From Ardenticatenales bacterium (lineage in GTDB: Bacteria; Chloroflexota; Anaerolineae; Ardenticatenales; Ardenticatenaceae): DNA of 64,000 bases. Where the stretch lies: contig JACKAZ010000013.1 of the NCBI GenBank assembly GCA_020634795.1, positions 5,580 through 69,579 on the forward strand, written 5' to 3'. The translations under genes and the position numbers were made by a program. This document shows positions 44,711-54,378 of the stretch, piece after piece. The number at the start of each line of letters is the position of its first letter. The first letter of the stretch is position 1. The notes beneath the pieces are model-generated. The model saw only the letters and a list, made by a program, of their open reading frames with translations. It was not told where the DNA came from and searched no databases.

Positions 44711-45340
44711 ATGAACTTCCAAGACAGACGCGAGGCAGGGCGACGGCTAGCCGAGGAACTTTCAGCGTACCGTGATGCGGATGCGGTGGTGCTGGCCCTG
44801 CCGCGTGGTGGGGTACCGGTGGCTTTCGAAGTCGCGCGAGCGCTGGCGCTGCCTCTGGGCCTTTTCCTGGTGCGAAAGTTAGGGACACCGGGCCAAGTGG
44901 AGTTGGCGCTGGGCGCGATCGCGTCGGGCGGGGTGCGGGTGATGAACCGTGACGTTCTGCGCCAGATCAACCTGACCGAGGCACAACTGCAGCAGATCAT
45001 CGACCGAGAAGAGGCGGAACTCAGGCGACGCGAGCGCCTCTACATCGGGGACGCCACGCCGATCAGCGTAAGGCAGCGCACGGTCATTGTGGTGGACGAC
45101 GGGCTGGCCACGGGGGCAACGATGCGGGCCGCCGTCGCCGCGCTGCGCAGCCAAGCACCGCGCAAGATCGTGGTGGCGGTCCCCGTCGGCTCGGCGGAAA
45201 GCTGCGAACGGCTGCGGGCCGAGGCCGACGAGGTCGTCTGTCTGCACAGTCCCACCAACTTCATCGGCGTGGGCCGTTGGTATGCCGACTTCTCGCAGAC
45301 GACGGATGCCGAGGTGCGGGCGCTGATGGGGGTGAGTTAG
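44711..45340 (+). CDS. Type I phosphoribosyltransferase-like protein
   Basis: 209 aa. The PRPP-binding motif VIVVDDGLATGATM is complete, and the N-terminal VLALPRGGVPVAFEVA and FLVRKLGTPGQVELALGAI match the predicted phosphoribosyltransferases often annotated as erythromycin-esterase-associated or DUF1706-like proteins. Cytosolic; nucleobase substrate unknown. It follows the recA terminator by about 70 bases, with TATGATGGGTATCC as a weak -10 region. Confidence 0.88.
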   Translation: MNFQDRREAGRRLAEELSAYRDADAVVLALPRGGVPVAFEVARALALPLGLFLVRKLGTPGQVELALGAIASGGVRVMNRDVLRQINLTEAQLQQIIDREEAELRRRERLYIGDATPISVRQRTVIVVDDGLATGATMRAAVAALRSQAPRKIVVAVPVGSAESCERLRAEADEVVCLHSPTNFIGVGRWYADFSQTTDAEVRALMGVS

Positions 45341-45391
45341 GGAGTTTGATGAGTTAGGGAGTTTGGTGAGTTTGATGAGTTAGGGAGTTGC
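45337..45391. repeat. 9-mer array variant
   Basis: GAGTTTGATGAGTTAGGGAG and GAGTTTGGTGAGTTTGATG units, overlapping the end of the phosphoribosyltransferase gene. Same family as the arrays near 9.9, 25.9, 28.3 and 32.4/34.0 kb. Confidence 0.75.
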
Positions 45392-45479
45392 GAGTTAGCG
45401 GTATGGAAGTGCTGGGGTGTTTGCGTTTTTGCACTGTTATGTAAATCCACATGCGGGCGAGTCCCCTTCCTATCGCCAT

Positions 45480-45690
45480 CTGCCCTGAAAATTAACCGGT
45501 TGTGAGCATCGTCGCGCCGTCTAACGGTCGCTCGCCACAACCCCGGTGTGGAGAATAGCGCATGAGAACCTTGTTGTCCTGTTGGTGGGGCACTGCTTGG
45601 CCATGCCATACACCCGCACACCCACACATCGTCACACGCCACCTTCATGCTCCGTGGTGCGCCGTCGCGCATGACGGCTCTCTTGCCCGA
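45480..45690 (-). repeat. Right copy of ~210-bp dispersed inverted repeat
   Basis: Inverse of 43000-43212 with the same motif order (GCCCTGAAAATTAACCGGTT, CGCGCCGTCTAACGGTCGCT, ACCCACACATCGTCACACGC, CCGTGGTGCGCC). With the left copy it frames recA and the phosphoribosyltransferase gene. The remaining intergenic bases show no gene. Confidence 0.85.
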
Positions 45691-45705
45691 TCCAACGCTT
45701 CAACG

Positions 45706-48492
45706 CTACCCAAATCCCCGCCGTCCCCCACCCCCACTGCGGCGGCCACTGCTGCTGCGGCTGGATGAGCCACCGGAGCTGCTGCGCGACGAGCTGCGGA
45801 ACCCGCCCCCGAAACTCCCCGACCGACGCGAGCTACTGCCGTAGCTGCTGCGTCCCCCGCCTGATCCGCCGCCCGCTTCCATCGCTTCGCCCAAGACCCG
45901 CGCCGTGGATGTGGAGGCCTTCCACGTCAGCTTTGCTGCTTTCCCCCCGCCCTCCACGATGACCGAAAAGGGGGTGTTGCGACTGCCCGCTGCGTGACTG
46001 AGCAGGGAAGAGAGCGCATTGCTGCTGGACTGAATCGATCGGGCGAGGCTGTCCGATGTGCTCTGCAACGTGGGCAGCTTTGGCGGGCTAATCGTTGGCT
46101 GGCCGCGTCCCGAGGCGATGACGGGCGGCGTGGCCGTGGCCTCGCGGTTCTGCGTGGGCCAGCGCTGGGATGGCTGCGAACAGGGCCACGTGCGTCGCGC
46201 GGTCGTCCAACGGGGCACAACGGCTCCCCGCTGGCCCGCGGCCTGCAACGCGATTTTCTCCGCGCCCAACGCCACGGCATAGGCGAAGTAGTCGTCGATG
46301 ATCTTCTGAGCGCTTTCCAACGCGCCGTACGACTTGATGTCGAGCAGGTAGCGCTGGAAGGCGCGCCATTTGTCGGCCTCGCTCACCCCCAGCGCCGTTC
46401 GTTTCGGCATCCAGCGGCTGATCGAGATGAGGGCGATCCCCGCCGCGGCCACGCCAAACGCGGGGGCAAGCGCCAGCCAGCCCATCGCGCCCAAGAAGCT
46501 GAAGAGCGACCAACAACCGAGCACCCCCGCCGCCAGCACCAGCAGTTGGCCGAAAACGAGCCAGCGATGGCGTACCGAATCGGGGTGGCCTTCGAAGTAG
46601 CTGCCCGCCTCGACCCCCATCTGGAAATAGAGGCGGGGCAGCACCGACCCGTGCTGGGCGAACCATTCGGAAAGCGCGATGGGTCTCTCACTCAGCGTCT
46701 TGGCCATCATGTTGTAATAGGCCACGAGGTGATGGTGTTCAACCGTGACCGGGGAGGCTTGGGGCAGCTCGATCGCCCGCCCTTCCTGAATGACCTCCGG
46801 CCCCGCTTGGGAAAGGGTGATTTCTGATTCACCAAAGGTCATGTTGAGCAAACCCAGCTCGGCCAGATCGAAGATAGCGGAGAGCACGCCCGCGTTGGTC
46901 ACCCGCTCTTCCAGCAGATAGCTGACGACGGCGGGCGGCAGCTTGCTGGGTGGCTCGGAGATATATTCGGCGTGGAGCGGCGCCTCCACATCCCGCCCAA
47001 AGCGAAACCAGAGCAGCCATGCGCCGACCAGCCCTGCCAAGAAGATCAGAATCCCCGCCCCGCCGAAGAGAAGCTGTTGCCGTGCCCGCGCTTGAGCGAC
47101 GGCCTCCACGTCGCGTCGCGCCGCCTCGAAATCGGCGCCCCAACGCGGCATGACAGCGCTCGTGGCGTTGGGGGGCAGGGTCAGGGTCGCCGTCCAACTG
47201 TCGCTGTAAACCGCTTCGGGGGGCGGGGCAATGACCAGCCGCTGCCCCTCCCGCGAGATCGCCGTTGCGCCCGCCACCGTCACCTGCGTGGCATCGACGC
47301 CATCGGGCAAATTCACCGTCAGGCGCGAGCGCTGAGCGGGGTTGCTGCTCTGACCGCTGCCGGTTTGCCACGTGAGGGTTTGTCCCTCATCGCTCGGCAC
47401 GATCGCGCCCGCCACGTCGTAGCGGATGATGAAATCGGTGCTTTCGCCCGCGACCAGCGGCGGCACTTCCCATTCGATCCACTGCTGGCCGAAACGGCTC
47501 TCGATGACGCCACGTGTCGCATCGTACCACGCCACCGGATCGGGACGTTCGCTCAGCACGCCCACTTGATAGCAGTTTTCACAGGGAGAAGGCGCTTCGC
47601 TCAGGGGTAGCTCCCCCTCGGCCACGCGGATGTTGCTGATCTCGTCGAGGTAATCCCATTCCAACAGGCGCGCCCCCGTGCGCAGAACGCCCGCCTGCAC
47701 CGTTATCGTTTCCCGATCCACCACAGCGAGCGTTCCATCGGGGTGGATCGTGAGTTCAGCGTTGAAGGCGCTCTGCTCGTATTCGAGCGCGGCCACTTCG
47801 GCGCGGCGCTGCCATTCCGGCGGCTGCGCGCTGACAATGCCGTGCGGGAAGGCAACTTGGATGTGGAACGCAATGCCATCGGGCAGGGGCTGCGCGGCCT
47901 CGAACTGCAGGAGGCCCGGTTCGGGCTGTGTCGTGGTGACTGCGTTGGGGCTGAAGACGGTGTTGAGCATCTCCGCTTCGCTGAGCGGAGCGGGCAATCG
48001 CACCGTCACACGGCTCTGTTCGACGGGGATGCCGCTGCGGTCGGCGGGGACCGCTCGCCACTCCAGCGCGTCAAAATCGTCGTATACCCAGAGGCCGCCG
48101 ATCACGACATACTCAATCACGAATTCGCGCCGGTCGCCCGCGGTGGTGGGCGGGTAACCCCAGTCCAGCGCGATGTCATCCCAGGTCGTAAGGCCGTACT
48201 GTTGGGGCAGCTCCGGATCGCCCTCGCGGTATTCGACGCCATCGACTGTGAGCGAACGGAGCTGGATGCCCTCGGTGTACAACGTAGGGATCTCGGCGAA
48301 TCCACTGCTGAATTCGCCATCGAAGCGGACCCGCTGCGTCTCGCGTACTACGAAACTGCCATCGGGTTGCACCGCGATATCGACATCGTACCGCTCATAG
48401 ACCAGCGCCGGCACCTGAGCCTGAAGCGCCGAGGGCGCGATCAACAAGGCGAGGAGGAATAGGCTAATCAGCCATTTCTGAACGCGCATCAT
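45706..48492 (-). CDS. DUF2207-type membrane protein with secreted N-terminal domain
   Basis: 928 aa. Signal peptide (KWLISLFLLALLIAPSALQA, about residues 4-23), then a long extracytoplasmic beta-rich region (25-460) opening YERYDVDIAVQPDGSFVVRE, as in DUF2207 proteins. A transmembrane helix near 475-495 (GGAGILIFLAGLVGAWLLWF) and a pair near 660-700 are followed by a cytoplasmic part. The C-terminus (about 870-928) is a low-complexity Ser/Gly/Arg tail (SSSGGSSSRSSSGRR). Function unknown in all lineages. ATG 48492 or 48489 (tandem ATGs) after AGGGCAGAC. Confidence 0.85.
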   Translation of the reverse strand: MMRVQKWLISLFLLALLIAPSALQAQVPALVYERYDVDIAVQPDGSFVVRETQRVRFDGEFSSGFAEIPTLYTEGIQLRSLTVDGVEYREGDPELPQQYGLTTWDDIALDWGYPPTTAGDRREFVIEYVVIGGLWVYDDFDALEWRAVPADRSGIPVEQSRVTVRLPAPLSEAEMLNTVFSPNAVTTTQPEPGLLQFEAAQPLPDGIAFHIQVAFPHGIVSAQPPEWQRRAEVAALEYEQSAFNAELTIHPDGTLAVVDRETITVQAGVLRTGARLLEWDYLDEISNIRVAEGELPLSEAPSPCENCYQVGVLSERPDPVAWYDATRGVIESRFGQQWIEWEVPPLVAGESTDFIIRYDVAGAIVPSDEGQTLTWQTGSGQSSNPAQRSRLTVNLPDGVDATQVTVAGATAISREGQRLVIAPPPEAVYSDSWTATLTLPPNATSAVMPRWGADFEAARRDVEAVAQARARQQLLFGGAGILIFLAGLVGAWLLWFRFGRDVEAPLHAEYISEPPSKLPPAVVSYLLEERVTNAGVLSAIFDLAELGLLNMTFGESEITLSQAGPEVIQEGRAIELPQASPVTVEHHHLVAYYNMMAKTLSERPIALSEWFAQHGSVLPRLYFQMGVEAGSYFEGHPDSVRHRWLVFGQLLVLAAGVLGCWSLFSFLGAMGWLALAPAFGVAAAGIALISISRWMPKRTALGVSEADKWRAFQRYLLDIKSYGALESAQKIIDDYFAYAVALGAEKIALQAAGQRGAVVPRWTTARRTWPCSQPSQRWPTQNREATATPPVIASGRGQPTISPPKLPTLQSTSDSLARSIQSSSNALSSLLSHAAGSRNTPFSVIVEGGGKAAKLTWKASTSTARVLGEAMEAGGGSGGGRSSYGSSSRRSGSFGGGFRSSSRSSSGGSSSRSSSGRRSGGGGRRGFG

Positions 48493-48838
48493 CTGTCTGC
48501 CCTAAGAAGAAGTGAGTTGGATAGAGTCGTTGCGCCATTGCTGTGACAGTCGTAGCCATCTCGGTGTGGAGCATTGAGAATAGGACTATGGCTGGTGCTA
48601 ACGGATTTTGTGGTTGGCGTTCCGAGGCGGATTATAGAAGTTGAAGGGTACGAAAATAGAGCAGCAAGTTGGCAAAGGCCGTGTGCGGCCCTCGGTCCCC
48701 TCCGACGCAAACAGCGCCTCTCCCTTGATAATTGAATGCTATGCCAAGCAGTCACCCGTACACCCACACAGCGTCAAGCTCGATTTTCGTCTCCCATAGG
48801 GCGTGGACAGCGCATGACGACTCTATTCCCTATGCCCC
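48493..48838. repeat. Third, degenerate copy of the recA-flanking repeat
   Basis: 48489-48600 aligns loosely with the start of the 45480-45690 copy (CTGCCCTAA, AGTCGTTGCGCC, CGGTGTGGAG, GAGAATA) and 48735-48830 with its end (CTATGCCAAGCAGTCACCCG, TACACCCACACAGCGTC, GCGCATGACG), separated by about 130 unrelated bases. No gene. Confidence 0.5.
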
Positions 48839-49864
48839 CTACCGTCTGCGAAGCCACGCCAGAAACCGGGGTATCGCCTCGTTGTAGAGGCGGTAGCCGA
48901 GCGGGAAAATCGGGTAGTCCCACGCACCGATCTGTTCACGGAAGGTGGGGGCGAAGCCCTCCTTGAAGCGCCAAACGCCCGCCAAGCCATCGCTCTCGTC
49001 ATTCAGATCGGTCGGTGCGCCCCAAAGATCGTAGCTGGCGAAGCCGTGGCGCTTGGCCCACTCGATGGCCGCCCATTGCAGGGCGTAGGTCGGCATATCG
49101 CGGCGATGCAGATCGGTGCTGGCGCCGTAGAAATACCACGCCGTCTCGCCAAAAGTGAAGAGGATCAGCCCCGCGACCGGCGTGCCTTCTTTGGCGGCGA
49201 TTAGCAGATGGGACATGCTCTGCCGGTCAAGGGCGCGCCACAGGTCGAGGTAGTAGGCACGCGGACGAATCAGGAAGCCGTCCCGCGCTGCGGTTTCACG
49301 GTACATCTCGTAAAAAAGGGCGTAGTCGGCTGCTGACCCCTCGCTGACCTCGATCCCGCGCCGCTCCGCCAAGCGAATGTTGTAGCGCGTTTTGCTCTTC
49401 ATCGCCGCGAGCAACTCGTCGCGCTCGGGCGCAAGCGAAATCGTCGCCGTATTCGGAAACTGGATCGGCTCGCCCCGTTGCCAGCCCTCGCGCCTCAGCA
49501 GCGCCACGAAGTCCGGTGTGCGGGTCGGCATATCGGGATCAATCTTCACGAAGAGGCAGCGCTGCCGCTTGGCCTCCGCCACCAGATCGGCCAGCACTCG
49601 CTGCGCCACCACCGGATCATCGAGTTCGCCGATTGGCCCTTTGCTGGCGTAGCCAATGGCGAAGGGCGTGCGCGGGATCGGTCGACGCAGCAACTGCGCC
49701 GCCGCTACGACACCCGCGCCGTCGTGCCATGCCACGCGCGTCGGCCGCCAGCCCCAGCGCGATTTGAAGTCGCCCCACTGCCACGACGCAAGAACGTGGG
49801 ACATGGGCAGTTGTTGTACGAGATGGTTCCAGCTCGTTTCGTCGGTAATGTAGGTCAGATACAT
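48839..49864 (-). CDS. FemAB-family aminoacyltransferase
   Basis: 341 aa with two GNAT-like subdomains, as in FemX/FemAB and lipid II:glycine transferases, which use aminoacyl-tRNA to extend peptidoglycan stem peptides. Typical pieces are HVLASWQWGDFKSRWGW near the start, KSKTRYNIRLAERRGIEV in the middle and YALQWAAIEWAKRHGFASYD, GVWRFKEGFAPTF near the end. I chose ATG 49864 (MYLTYITDETSW); the frame upstream is translated repeat. The exact amino acid and acceptor are unknown; related BacB-like proteins act on other substrates. Confidence 0.88.
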   Translation of the reverse strand: MYLTYITDETSWNHLVQQLPMSHVLASWQWGDFKSRWGWRPTRVAWHDGAGVVAAAQLLRRPIPRTPFAIGYASKGPIGELDDPVVAQRVLADLVAEAKRQRCLFVKIDPDMPTRTPDFVALLRREGWQRGEPIQFPNTATISLAPERDELLAAMKSKTRYNIRLAERRGIEVSEGSAADYALFYEMYRETAARDGFLIRPRAYYLDLWRALDRQSMSHLLIAAKEGTPVAGLILFTFGETAWYFYGASTDLHRRDMPTYALQWAAIEWAKRHGFASYDLWGAPTDLNDESDGLAGVWRFKEGFAPTFREQIGAWDYPIFPLGYRLYNEAIPRFLAWLRRR

Positions 49865-50196
49865 AGCGTTGTGGGTTTCGTAGAGATGCTCCGTTGGCGC
49901 GTCGGGGCGCGTATGGTTTGCGAGTTGGGTGACTGTTTGAGTTGATGAGTTAGGAGTTCGGCGTGGGGAATGGTGGATGGTGCAAGGTGCAAGGTGCATG
50001 GTGCATGGGTTTAGCGCGCCCGTTCTGCATTGCCGTTCCGTTCTACGTTCGGAGCTTGCCCTGAGCGAAGCGAAGGGTTCTGCGTTCACCAACGCCTGCG
50101 CAGCCAGCAACAACCTGAACAGCCACCGATCCCAGAAACGAGCCTTTCTCTTCTCCGTTCTGCGTTGACCGCTCTGCGTTCCAACGGTTCAACGGT
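49865..50196. repeat. Intergenic repeat region (CTGCGTT-type)
   Basis: No gene. GTGCAAGGTGCAAGGTGCAT at about 49979 and GCTTGCCCTGAGCGAAGCGA at 50050 recall the core of the 26/28-kb inverted repeat; TTCTGCGTT units occur at 50079, 50156 and 50168. A short GAGTTGATGAGTTAGGAG 9-mer remnant is at 49938. Confidence 0.6.
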
Positions 50197-50886
50197 TCAA
50201 CGCTTCACCGGGATGGTGCCGAGGGTGGGGGCGTGGACGAGTTGCTCGGCCTCCAACGCCGAGGCGATGCGTTGGCGTTGCTGATAATCACGGGCCAGCA
50301 GCGCCAGGGCCGCGACCAGCACCCCCAGCAGGGCGCCACGCCAGAGCCATGTGGCCAGCGACGGGCGGACGCGGTGGGGCAGCGTCACCGCCGTGCGTTG
50401 CACTACGACTCGATCCAGGTCGACCCTTTGCCGATTCTCGGCGTTGAGCATCGCTTCGAAATCGCGCAGCAGCGTTGCGGTCAGCGCTTCGGCCAGATTC
50501 GGCTCGGACAAACGGGATTGGACGCGCAGAAGACCGTTCCCCTCGTTGCGGATCGTGAGGGCCTCGGCGATCTGGGGCGGGCTGAGCCGCCCTTCGAACT
50601 GAACCGCAAGCCGTTTTAGGCTTTCGTCGCTGCGCATTCGCGCCACGTAATGGTCGCCGAGACTGTCCACCGTCAGCAGGTAGCCTTCCCGCACGATCAG
50701 GGGCGTGATGATGAGGCTACCCTCGCTCTGCCACTGCTCCGGCAACGCACGCCAAGCCATCGCCGTCAGCGCCACCGAGAGCGCGACAGCCGCCAGCAAC
50801 CACGGCCATTGGCGTCGCCAAAGCCGCAAGGCATAGAAAAAGCCGCGTGTGAGGCGGCTGATCCAAGAAATCAGACGGTGACGCAT
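50197..50886 (-). CDS. Wzz-like chain-length/polysaccharide co-polymerase protein
   Basis: 229 aa, two terminal hydrophobic helices (about 28-47 and 178-197) enclosing an extracytoplasmic alpha/beta domain, the Wzz/PCP topology. The N-terminal domain has PEQWQSEGSLIITPLIV and LRVQSRLSEPNLAEALTATL, as in chain-length determinants; no cytoplasmic tyrosine kinase domain follows. Likely affects polysaccharide length, inferred from topology. 50887-51117 upstream is empty of features. Confidence 0.75.
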   Translation of the reverse strand: MRHRLISWISRLTRGFFYALRLWRRQWPWLLAAVALSVALTAMAWRALPEQWQSEGSLIITPLIVREGYLLTVDSLGDHYVARMRSDESLKRLAVQFEGRLSPPQIAEALTIRNEGNGLLRVQSRLSEPNLAEALTATLLRDFEAMLNAENRQRVDLDRVVVQRTAVTLPHRVRPSLATWLWRGALLGVLVAALALLARDYQQRQRIASALEAEQLVHAPTLGTIPVKR

Positions 50887-51117
50887 GGCGACGATTGTAC
50901 CATAGGTTGGAGATTGGGGAGCAAAGCGACCCGCAGAGGGGCGCTTAAGGCGCTAGAGGAGCTTTGGGGGAACAGAGAGAGATGGAGAGGGCCTGGCGGT
51001 TTCGTCGCTGATTCGAGGCGTTGCGTGGAACCCTATGCTCATGTCTCCCACAAGGTGGCAACAACTCACTGCGGTACTGTCACGGTCATCCAACCTCCAA
51101 ACCGTCCCGCCACCGCC

Positions 51118-51693
51118 CTACGACGCATTGGCGCTGCCTTTCCGCGTGGTGCGGCGGAAGAGCCATAGCCCCACCACGCTGACCAGCAGCGCCAAGAGCG
51201 CGGGTATCAGCAGCGGGCCGATCAGCAGATCGCGCAGCGCCGCAATGAAGGCCCAGCCGGTCGAAAGCAACTGCTCCAACCCTTCGATCACCCGTGGCCC
51301 CCACCCCTCGGCATCACTGTTGCGCGTCCCAGCGAAAAAGATGTCACGCAGCACCGCCAAGCGGCTCTGGTTGGTCAACAGCCACAGCCCGCCCATGAAC
51401 AGGGTACTCATCAGCAGAACCAGTAGCCCGACACTCACACTGCGCGCCACCGAGCCATCCCCGAAAGCGGCCACCAACACCTGCTGCGTGAAGTTGGGTG
51501 GCACCGACAGCATCGCCACTTGGCGCAACTCCTCGTCGACGCGCGTCATCTGGCTTACCGCCGCCGCACAATAGCTGCAGTCGGCGATATGCGCCATCAC
51601 ACGCTGGCTCTCTTCGGCGCTGAGGGTTTCGTCCAGCGAAATCGAGGCCAGTTGCAGGATTTCGTCGTGCTCGTGGTGGGTCGGTTGTGCCAT
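51118..51693 (-). CDS. Zinc-finger anti-sigma factor
   Basis: 191 aa. The N-terminal ZAS-type domain has HEHDEILQLASISLDETLSA and HIADCSYCAAAV (H-x3-C-x2-C), the motif that grips ECF sigma factors. Two hydrophobic helices follow (about 90-110 and 155-180, the second LLIGPLLIPALLALLVSVVG), so it is membrane-anchored and may release sigma on proteolysis. ATG 51693; a TTG at 51702 is an alternative. It is 90 bases downstream of the sigma gene. Confidence 0.88.
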   Translation of the reverse strand: MAQPTHHEHDEILQLASISLDETLSAEESQRVMAHIADCSYCAAAVSQMTRVDEELRQVAMLSVPPNFTQQVLVAAFGDGSVARSVSVGLLVLLMSTLFMGGLWLLTNQSRLAVLRDIFFAGTRNSDAEGWGPRVIEGLEQLLSTGWAFIAALRDLLIGPLLIPALLALLVSVVGLWLFRRTTRKGSANAS

Positions 51694-51783
51694 GTCGATC
51701 AAGGGGTTACGGGTTGCGTGTTTCGTATCGGGATGAAGTCGATGGGTAGGATGGGTTCAGTCGGTTCAGTGGGTTGCTCTGCG

Positions 51784-52368
51784 TTAACTGCTCTGCGTTT
51801 CCGGGATCAGATCGGGCGCTTCCTCCGCCATCACCGCCGCCAGCTTGCGACGCGCACGGTGCAAGCGACTCTTGATGGCGCTGACGGTGAGGCCGGTCGT
51901 TTCGCTGATCTCTTCGTAGGAGAGACCGCTCCAATAGTGTAGAACCAGTGGCAAACGATAGCCCGGCTCCAGATGGTCGAGCATCCCTTGGATGCGCGCT
52001 TCTCGCTCGTCGACCAAGAGCTGCTGCTCGGGCTGCGGCGCACTGCTGACCAAAGGTGCCCACGGCGGCATCTCTTCGATATCGACCGTTTTCAACCGAC
52101 GACGGCGCAACCGGTCGATACAATGATGGGAAGCGATCGAAAGTACCCAGGAAGAGAGCTTACGATTGGCGTCGTAGGTGTGTAAACGGCGATGAATTTT
52201 GACGAAGACCTCTTGCGAGGCATCCTCCGCTTCCATGCTTGTGCCAAGCATGCGGTAACAGAGGTTGTAGACCGGTCGTTTGTAGGCGTCAACAAGAGAT
52301 GCAAAGGCCTCACGATCACCTTGCAGGGTCGCGACGACCCACGCCATTTCCTGTTCGACTTGGTTCAT
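51784..52368 (-). CDS. ECF RNA polymerase sigma factor
   Basis: 194 aa. Region 2 is seen in LVDAYKRPVYNLCYRMLGTS, AEDASQEVFVKIHRRL and SSWVLSIASHHCIDRLRRRR; region 4 in LPLVLHYWSGLSYEEISETT and VSAIKSRLHRARRKLA. Paired with the adjacent anti-sigma factor. Its regulon is unknown; no matching promoter was identified here. Confidence 0.94.
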   Translation of the reverse strand: MNQVEQEMAWVVATLQGDREAFASLVDAYKRPVYNLCYRMLGTSMEAEDASQEVFVKIHRRLHTYDANRKLSSWVLSIASHHCIDRLRRRRLKTVDIEEMPPWAPLVSSAPQPEQQLLVDEREARIQGMLDHLEPGYRLPLVLHYWSGLSYEEISETTGLTVSAIKSRLHRARRKLAAVMAEEAPDLIPETQSS

Positions 52369-52896
52369 CCGTTCTTACTCAGTGCTTTGTTCGTCCTCGA
52401 AGGAGGATCGGCCCCGCTCTACGCAGCGCTGCCGTGCCGAGTTGCTGCGCCCCGCCCTACGTGATACACCATTTATCACCTACGATATCACAGCTTCGCT
52501 AACAACGCCAGATTTTTGACGCGCGACGTTACATCCTGCCGCGAGGTGATGGTCCTCTTCGCCCCGAGGGCGGTTAGAGAGATGGCTTTTGATTCTTGCC
52601 TTGCAACTCATACAACGCTCTGCCCTTCTGCCCCACAGGTTCCTAAGCCGTCGCCTCCTCAATTTGTCGAATAGGGGGAGCCTTTGTATGCTAGACGGGC
52701 GAAGCGGCCGTGGGGGGGCAAAGCGGCATCGTCATGGGATCGTTTTGCACGTTGGGCCAGGCACGTCATCGCAAATCGTGAATCGCCCCACCAAGCGGCT
52801 ACATCGTTTTTCCCATAGCTCCCCATGCGCCACGCACTAGGGACCAAACGGTATGTCACCGGCCAATCTGACATCCCAATCCTGTCATTCACGTCC
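52369..52896. other. Intergenic region, 528 bases
   Basis: No gene or clear repeat seen. It lies between the divergently transcribed sigma factor and kinase genes, so promoters for both should be here, but I could not fix a convincing -35/-10 pair. A frame from 52825 to the kinase start is open but carries no domain. Confidence 0.6.
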
Positions 52897-53547
52897 ATGA
52901 GTTTACCACCAATTTATCTGACGGTAGAAGGCGTGATCGGTGTGGGAAAAACCACACTCGCCACGCTGCTTCAACCCACCTTCGATGCGCGTCTGATGTT
53001 GGAGCAGTTCGAGGACAACCCCTTCTTGGCGGCGTTCTACGACGAACCGGAGCGGTACGCTTTTCAGACCCAAGTTGTCTTTCTCTTGAGCCGCTACCGG
53101 CAACAGCGGGAGATCACCGCGCTGGCGGGTCGTCTGCCGCTCATCACGGACTATCTCTTCGCCAAAGATCGCCTCTTTGCGCGGCTGAATCTCGCGGGGC
53201 CATCGTGGGAAACTTACGTCGAGCTGCACAACGCACTGGCCGAGCAGATCGCGATGCCCGACTTGGTGATCTACCTGCGCGCCTCGGTCGACACGTTGAT
53301 GGATCGCATCGCGCAGCGGGGCCGCAGCTATGAACAGACGATGTCGCGCGACTACATCACACGGCTCAGCGCGGCCTACGACGACTATTTTGCGCGCTAC
53401 GAGCCTGACCATCTGCTGGTGGTGGAAACGGACGAACTGAACGTCGTCGAGCGCGCGTCAGACCTCGAGGCGCTGCGCCACGCCCTCATCACGCGGCTGC
53501 GCCAGATGACCTTCCCCTTGTTGCTGCCCACAGATAGCCAGTTATGA
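52897..53547 (+). CDS. Deoxynucleoside kinase (first of pair)
   Basis: 216 aa, dNK/dGK family, phosphorylating deoxynucleosides with ATP. P-loop EGVIGVGKTTLA near residue 11; DYLFAKDRLFA (the ERS/DRS-like Arg motif), then RASVDTLMDRIAQRGRSYEQ, the lid arginines. ATG 52897 gives the standard short N-terminus; no ribosome site. The stop overlaps the next gene by four bases (ATGA). Substrate base cannot be read from motifs. Confidence 0.9.
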   Translation: MSLPPIYLTVEGVIGVGKTTLATLLQPTFDARLMLEQFEDNPFLAAFYDEPERYAFQTQVVFLLSRYRQQREITALAGRLPLITDYLFAKDRLFARLNLAGPSWETYVELHNALAEQIAMPDLVIYLRASVDTLMDRIAQRGRSYEQTMSRDYITRLSAAYDDYFARYEPDHLLVVETDELNVVERASDLEALRHALITRLRQMTFPLLLPTDSQL

Positions 53548-54179
53548 AACGATTTGTTACAATTGCGGGAAATATCGGCGTAGGCAAATCCACCCTCACC
53601 GCCTTGCTGGAACGGCGGCTGGGTTGGGAGCCGTTTTACGAAGCGGTCAACGACAATCCTTACCTGGCCGATTTCTACGCCGATATGGAGCGCTGGGCCT
53701 TTCACAGCCAGATCTTCTTTCTGAGCCGCCGTCTGGCCCACCACCGCGCCATCCTCGATCATCCGGCGTCGGCGATTCAGGATCGGTCGGTCTACGAAGA
53801 TGCAGAAATCTTTGCCCGCAATCTCTATTTGCAGGGCAAGATGAGCGAACGGGATTACGCCGCCTACCAAGAGTTGTACGAAGCGGTGCGCGCCTTCATC
53901 CCGCCGCCCGACCTGATCGTCTATCTGAGTGCGAACGTGGAGACCTTGCGGACGCGGATCGCCCATCGCGGGCGGGATTTCGAACGGTCGATCTCGCCCG
54001 AATATTTACAACAATTGAATACGTTGTATGATAGTTGGCTAGATCGCTTCGATCTCTGCCCGATTCTGACGATTCCGACCGACGAGATCGACTTCGTGGA
54101 AGACGAGCACCACCTTCATCGCATCGCCAATCACATCCTGGATCGGCTGCAAGGGCGGGATGTGCTGTCGCTCTCATAG
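53544..54179 (+). CDS. Deoxynucleoside kinase (second of pair)
   Basis: 211 aa, paralogous to its upstream neighbour. P-loop GNIGVGKSTLTALL, QDRSVYEDAEIFARNL with the DRS motif, and RIAHRGRDFERSI lid. Tandem dNKs occur in Bacillus (dck/dgk) and as heterodimers in Lactobacillus; a similar division of substrates is likely here. Positions 54180-54378 after it hold no gene. Confidence 0.9.
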   Translation: MKRFVTIAGNIGVGKSTLTALLERRLGWEPFYEAVNDNPYLADFYADMERWAFHSQIFFLSRRLAHHRAILDHPASAIQDRSVYEDAEIFARNLYLQGKMSERDYAAYQELYEAVRAFIPPPDLIVYLSANVETLRTRIAHRGRDFERSISPEYLQQLNTLYDSWLDRFDLCPILTIPTDEIDFVEDEHHLHRIANHILDRLQGRDVLSLS

Positions 54180-54378
54180 CGCCACGTGGGAAGGATGAAG
54201 CGGCGCTGAAAGGACTGTGGGAAAGATGGTCAGGCCCTGAAGCGACAATGCGCGCCGATTCTCGATTCTCGACATCACCCAGTCACAGAGCCACAGCTAG
54301 CCGGTAAAAACTCGGCTAGTTTGGACAGAACCTCATGCATTTCAACCAGTAACAGTAACAAGGAGAAATTCACAGCTC

